From Urophycis tenuis (taxonomy: Eukaryota > Chordata > Actinopteri > Gadiformes > Phycidae), in assembly GCA_036785325.1 (NCBI GenBank), contig JAXIVH010000012.1, positions 5,451,799 to 5,515,798 of the forward strand: DNA of 64,000 nucleotides, read 5' to 3'. Below, piece after piece: positions 1 to 10,580 of the stretch. Numbering within the stretch: the stretch's first letter is position 1; each line of letters opens with the position of its first letter. Both the position numbers and the translations under genes were made by a program. The notes beneath the pieces were generated by a model, which ran no database searches, was not told the DNA's origin, and saw only the letters and a list, made by a program, of their open reading frames with translations.

Positions 1-1
1 T

Positions 2-2935
2 GCCGCGATCCTGAACTCTCCTGACCTCAAAGCAAGAGATTCCAAAGCCTTCCAGAGCTTCGCCCTTAGCGTCGACCTGCTAGTGGGAATGCTCACATCG
101 TTGGAGGGGCCCAACGGGATGGAAGTGATGTCGACCGGCCATGTCGATCGGCTCCTGAGTAAGCTCCCTAAGCAATCAAGGGACGGCTTCGTGGAGCATC
201 TACAGGCTCAGGGTCGCCTCAATACGAACAGCCTAAACCCGTACAACCTTTGAGACCTCTCTGACTGGCTCACGGTGAAGGCTGAAGCTCAAAGACTGTC
301 CGCAAGAATGGCACAGCGCCATCGGATTGAAGAGTCACATGCCCCCAAAAGAGATAGGCAAGTTCCCGTGCCCAGGCCTCGCAACCTCTCAGTTTATCAT
401 GGCTCCGACAAGCCTAAATCTGACAGCCGTCAGCCGTCAGACACGTTTCGGTCGGAGGCCAAACAGCAGAAGTTCAAGAGGATGTGTCTCTTCTGTAAGA
501 GTGCCGATCACTACCTATCACAGTGTCCAGACATCGTCCAGCGCTCACCGGAAGAGATCGAGAAGTGGATAGCAGACGGCAAGCGTTGTCGTAAGTGTGG
601 TCGCACCAACCACGAGCAAGACGCCTGCACCCTGAAAAAAGCGTGCAGTGAATGTCAGGAGGTTCACCTCAGAGTTCTCCATCCCATCACTAAGCCAGGT
701 CCACGCGTCTACCTCATCGCGCCGAAGGATCGCGCCTCGCTCGCCAACTCTAAGCAAGGAGGAAAGGTGTACCTCAAGGTGGCACCAATCATCATTAGCC
801 ATGGGAGCAAGTCGCTGCGCACCTACGCGATCCTTGACGATGGGGCCGAACGCACCATAATACTGCCAGCTGCCGTCCAACACCTGGAACTTAAAGGTGA
901 AGCCGAATCTCTTGCTCTGCGGACGATCCGCCAAGACGTGGCTCGCCTCACAGGTGCGTCGGTCGACTTCCATGTGGCCTCCTTGGCAGAGCCTTCAGAA
1001 CAGCACCTGGTTAAGGGCGCCTTCACAGCGGGTCGGCTAGCTCTGTCAGAGCAATCTTACCCCGTAATAGCACTTCAGAAGCGCTATCGCCACTTGAGGT
1101 GCCTCCAGCTGCAGAACTTCAGTAAGGTGCAGCCTCTACTGCTAATCAGTGCAGATTGCACCCACCTGATCACAGCCAAAGAGCCCGTCAGGTTCGGCCC
1201 CAGAGGTGGACCCGTAGCGGTTCACACAGCGCTCGGCTGGGTGCTCCAGGGTCCAGATGGTCTCGAGTCTCATGCTGCTTCCTGCTACTTTACATCTCTC
1301 AAGCCAGCACCAGACGACCTCTACCAACATGTTGAACGTCTCTGGCAGCTCGATGTGCTCCCGTTTCGGAGCGAGAAGCTAGCAGTACGGTTCCGTCTGG
1401 ACCAAGAGGCCGTGAGCATCCTGGAAGCACACACTGAGAGGGTAAAGGTCGTGGACACGCTCCGGTACGCCACGCCTCTGCTCCGGGCTAAGAATGCGTC
1501 ACTGCTGAAAGCCACTGCTGAAGCAGTTATGCCAATGCTCCGCAGCACAGATCGACGACTGGCAAAGGACCCAGCTAAGGCTAAAGTCTATGAAGCCGAG
1601 ATCCAAAAGCTCATCGATGGAGGGTGTGTTACCAAGCTCACCAAAGAAGAGGTGGATAAGTCCAGCGAGTCATGGTTTATTCTCAATCACCTCATCCATT
1701 ACAATGGCAAGGATCGCCTAGTCTTTGACTGCTCCTTCACTTACTGCGGCCTCTCCCTTAATGAGAAACTCCTCCCGGGTCCAACCCTCGGACCATCACT
1801 CATCGGGGTCCTCCTGCGATTCCGGCAGTATGCTGTCGCCATCAGTGGAGATATCCGGGCGATGTTCAATCAGGTTCGTCTCCTACCAGAGGACCGGCCA
1901 TTGCTGAGGTTCGTCTGGAGAAACCTGCGAAGAGAAGAGCAACCTAACATCTACCAATGGCAGGTCTTGCCATTCGGTACAACAAGCAGCCCATGCTGCG
2001 CGACGTTTGCGCTGCAGAAGCACGTCAAAGACCACTCGGAGGGAAACGAAGACATCCTGCAGTCCATAGAACAGTCGTTCTACGTTGACAACTGTCTCCA
2101 GAGCCTGCCAACACCCGAGTCTGCCAAGCTCCTCGTGGACAAGATGCGGCAGTGTCTAGCCTCGGGAGGATTCGAGATCCGGCAGTGGGCAAGTAACTTC
2201 CCATCTGTCGTCTCCCATCTGCCGTCCACTGCCAGATCGGAGAGCGCACAGCTCTGGCTAGCTGAAAAGAGCATCGACCCTCAGGAGCCTGCTCTGGGCT
2301 TACGGTGGCATTGTCCGACTGATCAACTGGGCTACAAACCCATGCTGGTGGAGAGTGAGGCTACCACCATGCACTATGTATACAAGGTGCTAGCCAGACA
2401 ATATGATCCTCTTGGAGTCATCATTCTCTACACAACACGGGCCAAGGTTCTCGTCCAGAAACTGTGGGTGAAGAAGAGGAGCTGGGATGACCCAAACCTT
2501 CCTCCTGACATCCTCGAGGCCTGGTCCAGTTGGGAGAGGGAACTCCCCGAGCTGGCAAATATCTCCCTACCGCGAACCTATGCACCGCAGGACATTGCCA
2601 CTGAAGCCACAGATTATACTATGCATGTCTTCTGTGACACCTCAGAACAAGCATACGGTTCGGTAGCCTGCCTCACAACGAAGAGTTATGACTCTGTCCA
2701 TGTCTCATTCGTTATGGAAAGGTCTAGGGTGGCCCCAAAGCGCCAGCAGTCGATGCCACGACTAGAGCTCTGTCCAGCATTGACAGGAGCCCAGCTGTCC
2801 TCCCTCATTCATCGAGAGCTCACCTTGAGCATCACCCAGACCATCCTTTGGACTGACTCCACCACCGTCTTAACCTGGCTGACATCCGAGTCCTGCAGAT
2901 TCAAGGTCTTCGTTGGAACCAGAGTCAGAGATTAA
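2..2935 (+). pseudogene. BEL/Pao Gag-Pol, first part (Gag, protease, RT, RNase H start)
   Basis: The frame is open from position 2, has one TGA at 251-253, and then runs to 2935. Two CCHC knuckles are visible: CLFCKSADHYLSQC near 488-530 and CRKCGRTNHEQDAC near 590-632. The protease active site reads DDGAERT near 838, as in BEL/Pao (D-D/S-G rather than DTG). The RT shows the LVFDCSF, SGDIRAMFNQV and VLPFGTTSSP blocks, and the polymerase box reads YVDN near 2080. RNase H begins around FCDTSEQAYGSVACL near 2630. The protein loses frame inside RNase H at about 2913-2935, where the next segment continues in the +1 frame. The function would be self-replication by reverse transcription, but this copy cannot make the full polyprotein. 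Confidence 0.88.
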
Positions 2936-4670
2936 GGACCTGACGTCCTTGCACACCTGGCGGTATGTAGACTCGGCCAACAATCCGGCCGACGATCTCA
3001 CCCGTGGCAAGACCTTGGCTGAGCTGGCGGCACCAAATCGGTGGATTCAAGGGCTGTCGTTCCTCCGTGGTCCACCTACAACTTGGCCATCGCCTCCCAC
3101 ATCCACAGATCCAGAAGATGCTGCTGAGCTCCAGCTAAGTATCTTCTGCGGTCTCACACAGAGGAGTCTGGCACCTCAAACACCAGACATCACACAGTTC
3201 GACAGCTGGACAGACCTGGTCAATGCAACCCAGCAGTTCTCTAATGGGGGGGGGGCGGCTGACCCCTTCTTACCTCAACCGGACCTTCTTGATGCCGAAG
3301 CCCTCCTGCTGAAGGCCAGTCAAGCAGACTGCTTTCCAGAGGAGATTAAGTGTCTCAGGGCTGGCAAACCAGTACTGCCCAGCAGTAAGCTTAGTACGCT
3401 TACACCGGAGATGGATCCGACAATGGGTCTTATCCAAGTCGGTGGGCGCTTTCGTCGTATGGACACCTCATGCTCTACTGACGTCCACCCCATAGTTCTC
3501 GATCCCTGCCATGCAATAACGAAACTCCTCATCAAGGATGTGGATGCACGCGTACTCCACCCAGGGCCCGATAGGGTCTTCGCCGAGATGAGGCGCAAGT
3601 ACTGGGTCCTGCGTGGGAGACAGGCTATCAAGCACCATCAGAGGACTTGTGCGGAGTGCAAGAAATGGAGAGGGCAACCAGTGGTTCCAATAATGGCGGA
3701 CCTACCACCTGCCCGCCTGCGGATCTTCAGGCCTCCGTTCTTCTCGACGGGAGTGGATTGCTTTGGACCATACGTCATCAAGGTCGGGCGGCGCAGGGAG
3801 AAACGATGGGGTGTCATATTCAAATGTCTCACCACTCGATGTGTCCACTTGGATCTGCAGAATAGTATCGATGCCGATGCCTTCCTCTTAGCATTGAGGC
3901 GATTCATTGCACGTAGAGGTACCCCTTTCGAGGTTCTCTCTGATCAGGGAACAAACTTCCGAGGTGCGGAGAGAGAGCTGAAGGAAGCGTTTGCTGCAAA
4001 GGAGCCGCAGCTGCAGGAGAGACTGGCCAAGCAACAGATCAAGTTTAAGTTCAACCCACCAGCAGCTCCTCACTTTGGTGGTGCCTGGGAGCGTGAGATA
4101 CAATCCGTCAAGAAAGCTCTGCAGGTAGTGATTGGCGTTTAGTCTCTCCAAGAAGAAGTTCTGCTCACAGTCCTAATCGAGGTGGAAGGCATCCTTAACT
4201 CCAAGCCTTTAGGATACGTGTCGTCAGACATTGCGGATCTGGATCTTGTGACACCAAACATGTTGCTGAGGGGGCGGCGGGACGCCTCCCTGCCACAAGT
4301 GTCCTACGCTCCGGACCCACTCACCAGGAGACGGTGGCGTCATTGTCAAATGATGGTTGATCACTTCTGGACACAATTCCTCAGAAGCTACTTACCGTCT
4401 CTTCAAGTCCGCCAGAAGTGGCGCCAACCTACTGATGATCTCCTCCAGGACACTGTCGCGATGATCATCGATCCTCAGCTGCCACGTGCTCATTGGCCCA
4501 TGGGGAAGGTGGTCAAGCTGAATGCCAGTGCCGATGGATGCATTCGGTCGGCTGAGGTCCAAGTGGGGGACAAGACGTACCTGCGACCGGTAGCACACCT
4601 TGTCCTGCTGCCAGCAGTTCCAGATGACGACGCTGATCCAGGGACTTCTGTAGCACCTCAGGGAATTTGA
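2913..4670 (+). pseudogene. BEL/Pao Pol, second part (RNase H end, integrase, DUF5641)
   Basis: The segment continues the polyprotein after the frameshift. It starts in RNase H (YVDSANNPADDLTRG), then shows a zinc-binding integrase N-terminus (HPGPDRVFAEMRRKYW ... CAECKKW). The integrase core has D in GVDCFGPY, D in LSDQGTNF and E in FGGAWEREIQ. An in-frame TAG at 4140-4142 interrupts it, and the reading continues in the same frame to 4670. The end matches the BEL/Pao C-terminal domain (LLRGRRDASLPQ ... RAHWPMGKVVKL). Stops and frameshift make it a pseudogene. Confidence 0.88.
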
Positions 4671-4700
4671 TTGCACACTACATAATAGCAATGCTATTCA

Positions 4701-4721
4701 GGGGGGGGGGGGGGGGGGGGG
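4701..4721. repeat. (G)21 tract at the polypurine position
   Basis: There are 21 consecutive G between the end of the BEL/Pao Pol frame and the LTR start. The place fits an expanded polypurine tract (plus-strand primer). Confidence 0.85.
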
Positions 4722-4722
4722 C

Positions 4723-4807
4723 TGTTGTAAATTCCCTGCTAGTTCTAGTTCGAATATATATACAGTATATATTGTAAAGTCCCTATTCCCTGTATAGCTT
4801 GTTATAT

Positions 4808-4879
<72 letters not shown>

Positions 4880-5232
4880 GTGTTTCTATTCAGGCACTTG
4901 GGACAGCCCAAGTAGAGCCGTAGGGTCCTAGCGTTTACTAGGTGTACGGGGCTGCCTCAAGCTGGTTGTGCCGCGGCTTTCTCCTGCTATGATAGAATGC
5001 ATTCGTGAAGAAAAAAACCTTCATCTAGCCATTCATCTAGTCGTCCATTGAGTCATTCATCCATTCATCAGTCATTCATTCCGTCCTTGTTCATCCATTG
5101 CATATATCAAGTCATTCATTGATGTCATTCACCCCTTGGACATATGAACTAACAAACCAAACTGTTCCCTGTGTCTGCGTCTACTCTCTGACCGGAGTTG
5201 CTGTCCTGGATAAAGTGGTCCCAGCAAAAACA
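4723..5232 (+). repeat. BEL/Pao 3' LTR (approximate)
   Basis: It starts TGTTGTAAATTCC directly after the G tract and probably ends ...AGCAAAAACA near 5232, just before host sequence that matches the upstream region of the other receptor units (5250 onward). It contains an (AT)n array. The right edge is uncertain by about 20 bp because the 5' LTR is not in the window. Confidence 0.65.
4810..4876. repeat. (AT)n microsatellite
   Basis: A near-perfect AT dinucleotide array of about 67 bp lies inside the BEL/Pao LTR. Confidence 0.97.
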
Positions 5233-5249
5233 CCCATATAAATTCCAAT

Positions 5250-5836
5250 AATAGCCCTTGCCCTTGTGGGGTGTGGTGTTGTTTTCTGGAAAGACCTGAG
5301 TCAGAGCAATTGATGAAGAGTCATCACGCAGGCCTTGAAGGATCCATCGTGGATCCCCTCACTTTGGTACCCCATGGGGCCTGTGACCTCCAGACACACA
5401 ACACTGAGTTACGACTAACAACAATAATAGACATACTAGTTTATTTTGTGTTCTCGCTTTCATTATTACAGACTAATTGAGCATTGCTACCCAGTGGGAA
5501 AATCAGGAAAATTATGATTCAACCTACTTGTTTTTCTTCTGATTAAAAATGTTGATTAGGAATGGATTGCGGATTCTCCTGAGGTCACCAGAGAGAGAGA
5601 GATCAGAGATCTATAGCAACTCAATACAACAGATCAAGCTGTGGGCATTGGTGTGTCCACAAGAGAAGAAGAAGAAGAAGAGGAGGAGCTCAAGGTGAAG
5701 GCATCCCTTTGTAAGCAGATGTATTAGGATATCTTCAGATGTTGTAGCAGTTGCACCACTTTTTGGTGACGTTTTGGTAGAACTTATTCAGCTCAGTGGG
5801 TCTTTGTGGGCTGAGCCAAGGGGCCAGAGCGTCACT
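5250..5836 (+). repeat. Unit 1 upstream region of odorant receptor A1 (duplicated)
   Basis: This stretch is nearly identical to 20630-21216 and 27710-28298. It begins near TAATAGCCCTTG and includes the block GGGGCCTGTGACCTCCAGAC. It most likely carries the promoter and 5' untranslated region of group-A receptors; I could not place a TATA box or transcription start. No gene of its own is supported. Confidence 0.8.
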
Positions 5837-6166
5837 ATGACTTTGCGTGGGACTTTGGGAAACAACTCGGGTCTTATCCATCCAGCCGGCTTCTATGTAG
5901 TGGGGTTTAAGGTACCCTATGCAGATTTCTACGTCATTTTTCTGGCATTTGTTTACGTGATCACGGTTTTCTTTAATGCGATGGTGATTTACGTCATTGC
6001 CGTGACCCAGAGTCTGCACACTCCGCAGTTTGCCGCCATCTGCAACCTGGCTGTGATCGATATAGTCTTGAACACGACCGTTATTCCTGGCGTGGTGAGG
6101 GCTTCTCTGTTGAAGGACGATTTTGTTCCCTTTCGTTTGTGTTTGACGCAAATGTTCTTCTACTAC
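5837..6166 (+). pseudogene. Odorant receptor A1, 5' fragment (codons 1-110)
   Basis: First third of a fish type-I odorant receptor (seven-transmembrane olfactory GPCR). It starts ATG at 5837 (MTLRGTLGNNSG) and is nearly identical to A2 and A3. It includes the N-glycosylation site at N9, TM1, TM2 and the conserved Cys102, and stops at FFYY110, where a retrovirus is inserted at the start of TM3. The rest of the gene resumes at 14066. The start was chosen because an upstream in-frame extension in sister copies has no receptor-like content and A4 aligns from its own ATG at the same place. Confidence 0.93.
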
Positions 6167-6616
6167 TATGGAAGATATTAACCAAGTTAAGACTAGTACA
6201 ATTGTTGGGTTTTCCATGTAAAGCATGAACTAACTGTGGAAGGAAACAGATGGCCACTCATAGATACCTCCCTGTGTTCAACTCAAGGTACACTTCCTGG
6301 TTCACCCCATGTTATCTTTAAGGTGCCTGTTTAGATGCTTAGTGGACAAAACAGACATAATTGGAGGATGCTGATGGGCTTCGGCAGTAAAGGAAGTAAG
6401 GGCCGTTTTTGTATAGTATGCAATGTTTAAGGTGCTGACAACATGTTTGGAAAACAGGATAAAAAGGGACACACGGGGGATGTGTGGCAGTCACTTTGCA
6501 AACCGACTCAGGCTTTGTGTTGCTTCGCTGCAAGCGATAATAAAGTCTTGATCATTCAAACTGCGGCCTCCCAGAACCCTCTTACTTTTGTTAAGATATG
6601 TGCTTTAGCCACCACA
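6167..6616 (+). repeat. 5' LTR of the endogenous retrovirus
   Basis: Starts TATGGAAGATATT and ends ...GCCACCACA. It has a TATA-like GATAAAAAGG at 6458-6468 and AATAAA at 6539-6544, spaced as for U3/R/U5. It is matched base for base by 13616-14065 apart from four visible substitutions. Confidence 0.93.
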
Positions 6617-6619
6617 TAA

Positions 6620-6640
6620 TTTGGCGTCACGAACAGGATT
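6620..6640 (+). promoter_or_regulatory. Probable primer-binding site
   Basis: The sequence TTGGCGTCACGAACAGGA follows the 5' LTR by four bases. It has the form of a retroviral tRNA primer-binding site (TGGCG...GAACAGG). I could not assign the tRNA with confidence. Confidence 0.65.
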
Positions 6641-7025
6641 GAAGAAAAGGGACCAAGACGACTGCTTCGCTGCGGGTTGGCGTCCGCACAGACCACACTA
6701 CGAGTGGCCACTCATTATAAAAAGGTAAGCGGCGTTCTTGCCTATTAGTTAGAAAACTGTGTGATCTGTGCTCGACCCATCCTAACGCTAAGCAGTAAGT
6801 CAAGTGTCTCTCCAAAAAATAAACCAGTGTGTAAAGAAAAAGAGGGGGAGGCCGGGAATGAGTGCTCAGCATCAAATCATGGTTATTGTGGTTTACTAAT
6901 TCATGTGTTATCCTTAATGCTTTGTGGTTTATTAACAAACTATGATGCTCTGTGATATACTGAATTGACTAACCATAATGCTCTGTGGTTTACTAAATTG
7001 CTGAAATGTTTGTATTTTTGTTAAA

Positions 7026-7406
7026 GCCTGTGGGTACCGCTTTGTAGTACGAATTAGACTATAGATACTGCAGAGGGCTGAACGATCAGGTCCCTAAACT
7101 ATTAGGGTGAAATTCTTTTCTACTCTAAATCCTGTGGTAATCCTTTGTAGTACACATTAGAGTATAGATACTTCAGAGGGAAGAACGATCAGGTCCCTAC
7201 ACTAGTAGGGTAAATTTATTTCCTAACCTAAATCCTGTGGCTGTCCTTTTGTAGTATAATTCGAGTATAGATATTGCACTGGAAGAATGGCAGGTCCCTA
7301 GTAAATGTTGTATTAGGGTAAATTGTTTTTTATTTTTAAATCCTGTGGATACCGCTTTATAGTACAATTAGTGAAGAAGTATTATAAAGGGCTGAACGGG
7401 CAGGTA
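7026..7406 (+). repeat. Tandem ~105 bp repeats in the retroviral leader
   Basis: About 3.6 copies begin at CCTGTGG near 7028, 7132, 7233 and 7343. Each has a GTAGTA(C/T)-ATTAG block, then GATACTGCAGAGG, then CAGGTCCCTA...TAGGG. The CCCTA/TAGGG pair can form a hairpin in three copies with different loops (7102, 7194, 7295). The first and last copies carry TACCGC, which is shared with the stem-loop array that follows. No protein frame is supported. Confidence 0.8.
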
Positions 7407-7730
7407 GTCTGCGATACCGCCTCCTAAGGGGAGGGGCCGCTTCGTCAGGCTGAAGAAATCTGAGATACCGCCTCCTACGGGGAGGGCCGCTTCGTCAGAT
7501 TGGATTGTTTGTCTGAGATACCGCCTCCTACGGGGAGGGTCCGCTTCGTCAGACTTTAGAGATTGAGAAAAGTAATCTGAGATACCGCCTCCTAAGGGGA
7601 GGGTCTGCTTGGTCAGATTGGGGATTCTGACATACCGCCTAGTAGCGCTGCTAGGGACTGCTTGGGTAGATCCTAACTCTGCGGTTACCGCTTACCAAGA
7701 TAAGCTTGGGTAAGGTCTGCTCGGGTAGAG
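7407..7730 (+). ncRNA. Array of six stem-loop motifs with compensatory stem changes
   Basis: Six units begin near 7408, 7457, 7511, 7574, 7624 and 7677. Each has the frame (T)CTGA-GATACCGC-stem-loop-GG-CYGCTT-GTCAG. Inner stems differ but still pair: CCTCC/GGAGG in four units, CCTAGTA/TGCTAGG in the fifth, TTACC-AAG/CTTGGGTAA in the sixth. Outer stems also covary: AATCTGA/TCAGATT against GTCTGA/TCAGAC. A seventh unit lies at 8138-8181. Conserved flanks with changing but paired stems point to a conserved RNA fold in the genomic/gag RNA leader. Possible roles, not tested here, are packaging, export or translation. Confidence 0.7.
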
Positions 7731-8137
7731 TATAATAATTTGGACGCATTGGGAAACGATCAAATAACTAAATTCATTGTTAGAGTAGGGACAGTACTAT
7801 GTTTTTGTCCACGGATGACCACGAAGATAGTCCATCAAAGGCGTAAGGACAAACGCTCAGTGGCTATTCTTAAGATGGTTTCTATTTTATTCATTTTATA
7901 ACTGATCTGTTAAATCAGAGATACTGAAGGATCGTCATTCAAAAACAAAATACATACATTTCTCAAAAACTGTTGAGGAAAGTATTTTAGAATAAGGTGT
8001 AGGAGTAACCGATACTCATATGATTATTCATTTTTAAGTTTAAAAGTCTTAGACACTCCTTCTGACAGGAGGCCTCACTTGGTTGGAAGAGTTATTTGTG
8101 TTAAGCTTGATCGGGAGCTTTGTTTTGTGTTGGTAAA

Positions 8138-8181
8138 TCTGAGATACCGCCTTTCAAGAGAGAAAGGGTCTGCAAAGTCAG
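8138..8181 (+). ncRNA. Seventh, isolated copy of the leader stem-loop motif
   Basis: CTGA-GATACCGC is followed by CTTTC-loop-GAAAG, then GGTCTGCAAAGTCAG. The outer CTGA/TCAG pair and the flanks match the array at 7407-7730; the inner stem is again different but complementary. Confidence 0.65.
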
Positions 8182-8630
8182 GGAATTGTGTTTTCGTCCA
8201 TTGTAGTTAATTAATTGAGAGTAGGAGCATAGGACGAGTGCTATAGTAATAGATAAGATATAGATAAAGATAAGGTATTATAATTAATAACTAACCTAAA
8301 AATACAAAATAATAACAGGATCGAGCAGAGTGGTTTGGGAAGTCTGTAGAGAGCAGGGGTTAGAAAGGAGGAGAGGAGAAAAGTGAAAAGGTGGGGGTCG
8401 AGCAGCTCCAGAGGAGCTGCAACACCAGAGAGGAAAATAAAGAGAGAGACAGAGTTAAGTAGGGAGGAAAGGAAAAAGAAAGTTGAAGAGGAACAGAGCT
8501 AGGAGCTAGAAAAGGTGGGAGGGAGTTGTACACCCCACGCTAGGACACGGTTAAATAATAATAATAATAATAAATAATAATAATAAAATAATTTCAAAAA
8601 GTAGAAAACTCCTTATTATAAGAAGTAACC

Positions 8631-10526
8631 ATGCCAGCATCAGCGGTAGAAATACTATGTAAAAATAACCCCTTAAATAAAGATGAAATAATAAAAATTT
8701 CAGAAAAATGGGAAAAAAGAACCGCTAAACAAGGAACAAAATGGCCAAAGGAAGGGACATTTGATGTGGTTCTGTGTGAGGAGATGGAAGTAATGATAAA
8801 AAATTACAAGTGTAACAAAACAGGAAAGAAATCAGTGGAGAAAAGGGAAAGAGAAAAGCTGATATTGTCCATGTTTAAGAAGGAAGGAGAGAATTGGAGG
8901 AAAAAAGAAAAGGTAACAAGAGAAATGGTCAATAGGGCCGAACAACCAAAACCACCACCCCTTAAAAAGTGTCCACCACCCTACCACACAGGATTATACC
9001 CACTGATTTCAGGAACAGTAGATATAAAAGGAGAGATAGAAATTGACAGAGAAAATGAGGATCATGAAGAAAAATGGGGACCACACATACACATGGACTG
9101 TTACAAAGGGGTTAAAGGAGCGGTAAAGGAATGGGATAGTGACAGTGAAAGAGATGAAAGGGATATTGATAGAAGGGGTTATGATATGTGTGCAAGACAA
9201 GGTAGTTCAGCAACTCAGATAGAAAAAAAACCTTCTAGAAAACCTAGGGAGGGAGAGAAGGAATGCAGCTGGGAGGGGGGCCCACCACCCAGATGCAGTG
9301 ACATCCCTCACAGCCCCCTAGTGGCCGAACTACAGGAAGAACTTAGAAAATCACAAAAGGAGAGGAGGAAAAAAAGTTATGCAGGTGTTTATCCTATTCT
9401 GGTTAAGGGACAACAAGCTCAGTATGTCCCATGGGGATCACAGGACCTAGAGGGATTAGTATCTAGACTCCCTAACATACACAATGGGGCTTCAAAATGG
9501 ATCAGGATATTTGAGGAGAATACAGTAGGGAAGTTGATGGCGGTGGGGGACCTGAAGGCTTTGTTGGCTAGAGTGCTAGGTATTGCCAAGATGGAGAGTG
9601 TACTGCAAAATGGGGGTCTGCAACATCTACTGGATGAAGGCGTTGATGGGACAACGTTTGACATCTACCGATCAAACACCTGGGCGGCGCTAAGAAGTGA
9701 ATACCCAACCCATGTGGACCACAAGAACCTGAGGGGCTCCACAATCGGTGACACAGAGAATCCTGCATCCTTCCTGGAGAAGCAAGTCATGAGATGGAGA
9801 TTGGAAACAGACCGAGACCCAGAGCAAGACCCACTGGTCTCCATCCTGTTTAGAACCTCCATAATAGAGACAATGCCTAGCTCAGTTCGGAACAAGCTAG
9901 AAGATGTGGTGGGACTGATCTCATCAAAGTCTCATAAAGAGTTCAGCGATCATCTGGTCCATGCAGTAGAAAGATATCGTCAAAATGAACAAAAAATGCA
10001 AGAACAAAGCAGAGAGGTGCAGAGAAAGTTATCTCAGCTCCAGTTGGAGGAAATAACAAGAAAGGACAAAGACAAGAAAAAACAGGCGGTCGTTGCAGAG
10101 TCAGCTACAATGACACCCGTTGTCCAGCAGCCCCCACCTCAGATGAACATTTCTGCAGTTCCACAGCAGACATCCTCTCCCCTAGTGCAACAGCCTCAGG
10201 CCCAAGGGTTACCCACCACACCAATTTTCAATGTATTCACCCAGAGTAGAGAACAAGGGACTAACAATGGGTATAGGCAGAGACAGTTTAATCAATACAG
10301 AGGACCACAGGGTCAGCCAAGATATGGCCAAAGACAGGGGCCACCCAATCAGTTCAGAAGGTTCAATGAATGTTGGTCATGTGGACAGGATGGTCATATG
10401 AGCAGGGACTGTCCAACAGTTCCTTTCCAACCAGTTCAGCAACAGAGACAGAGGGGACAGAGACAGCAAAGGCAGGAAGAATATAATCAGTACCCAGCGG
10501 GACCCTGGATGGGTCAAGGTTACTAG
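8631..10526 (+). CDS. gag: Retroviral Gag polyprotein (endogenous)
   Basis: Open frame of 631 residues starting at ATG 8631, the first good ATG after the long leader. The N-terminal third is highly charged (matrix-like). A PPPY late-domain motif sits at about residue 118 (KKCPPPYHTGLYP). A capsid-like region starts near VYPILVKGQQAQYVPW (about residue 252). A CCHC zinc knuckle CWSCGQDGHMSRDC is near residues 581-594, and the tail is rich in Q/R. It would form the virion core and bind RNA. The frame is intact, unlike pro and pol. It ends in UAG followed by GGC, with the protease region in the same frame, as in retroviruses that reach Pro-Pol by stop-codon readthrough. Confidence 0.9.
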   Translation: MPASAVEILCKNNPLNKDEIIKISEKWEKRTAKQGTKWPKEGTFDVVLCEEMEVMIKNYKCNKTGKKSVEKREREKLILSMFKKEGENWRKKEKVTREMVNRAEQPKPPPLKKCPPPYHTGLYPLISGTVDIKGEIEIDRENEDHEEKWGPHIHMDCYKGVKGAVKEWDSDSERDERDIDRRGYDMCARQGSSATQIEKKPSRKPREGEKECSWEGGPPPRCSDIPHSPLVAELQEELRKSQKERRKKSYAGVYPILVKGQQAQYVPWGSQDLEGLVSRLPNIHNGASKWIRIFEENTVGKLMAVGDLKALLARVLGIAKMESVLQNGGLQHLLDEGVDGTTFDIYRSNTWAALRSEYPTHVDHKNLRGSTIGDTENPASFLEKQVMRWRLETDRDPEQDPLVSILFRTSIIETMPSSVRNKLEDVVGLISSKSHKEFSDHLVHAVERYRQNEQKMQEQSREVQRKLSQLQLEEITRKDKDKKKQAVVAESATMTPVVQQPPPQMNISAVPQQTSSPLVQQPQAQGLPTTPIFNVFTQSREQGTNNGYRQRQFNQYRGPQGQPRYGQRQGPPNQFRRFNECWSCGQDGHMSRDCPTVPFQPVQQQRQRGQRQQRQEEYNQYPAGPWMGQGY

Positions 10527-10580
10527 GGCTGCCCAGAGAATCCACAAGGGGAGGGTCAGCATGTAGCAATTACGAAACAG
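10524..10580 (+). promoter_or_regulatory. Probable UAG readthrough site between gag and pro
   Basis: The Gag stop TAG at 10524-10526 is followed by GGCTGCCC and then an open frame into the protease with no further stop before DTGA. GGGCTGCCC and downstream G-rich runs could pair, but I did not fold it. The arrangement matches gamma/epsilon-type readthrough rather than frameshifting. Confidence 0.6.

Larger units (their letters stand above)
1..5232 (+). mobile_element. BEL/Pao LTR retrotransposon, 3' part
   Basis: An LTR retrotransposon of the BEL/Pao superfamily enters from the left window edge and runs to its 3' LTR. The order is Gag zinc knuckles, aspartic protease, reverse transcriptase, RNase H, integrase and a C-terminal DUF5641-like tail, which is the BEL/Pao order. 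The 5' LTR and most of gag lie outside the window. The coding frame is broken by a TGA at 251-253, a frameshift near 2913-2935 and a TAG at 4140-4142, so this copy is inactive. Its right edge abuts sequence shared with the other odorant-receptor units (from about 5250), so it inserted at or near the edge of unit 1. Confidence 0.9.

Noticed and set aside
7407..7730. CRISPR-like array
   Set aside because: This is an animal genome. The units differ at paired positions and have no unique spacers of constant length; the pattern fits RNA stem-loops in a retroviral leader.
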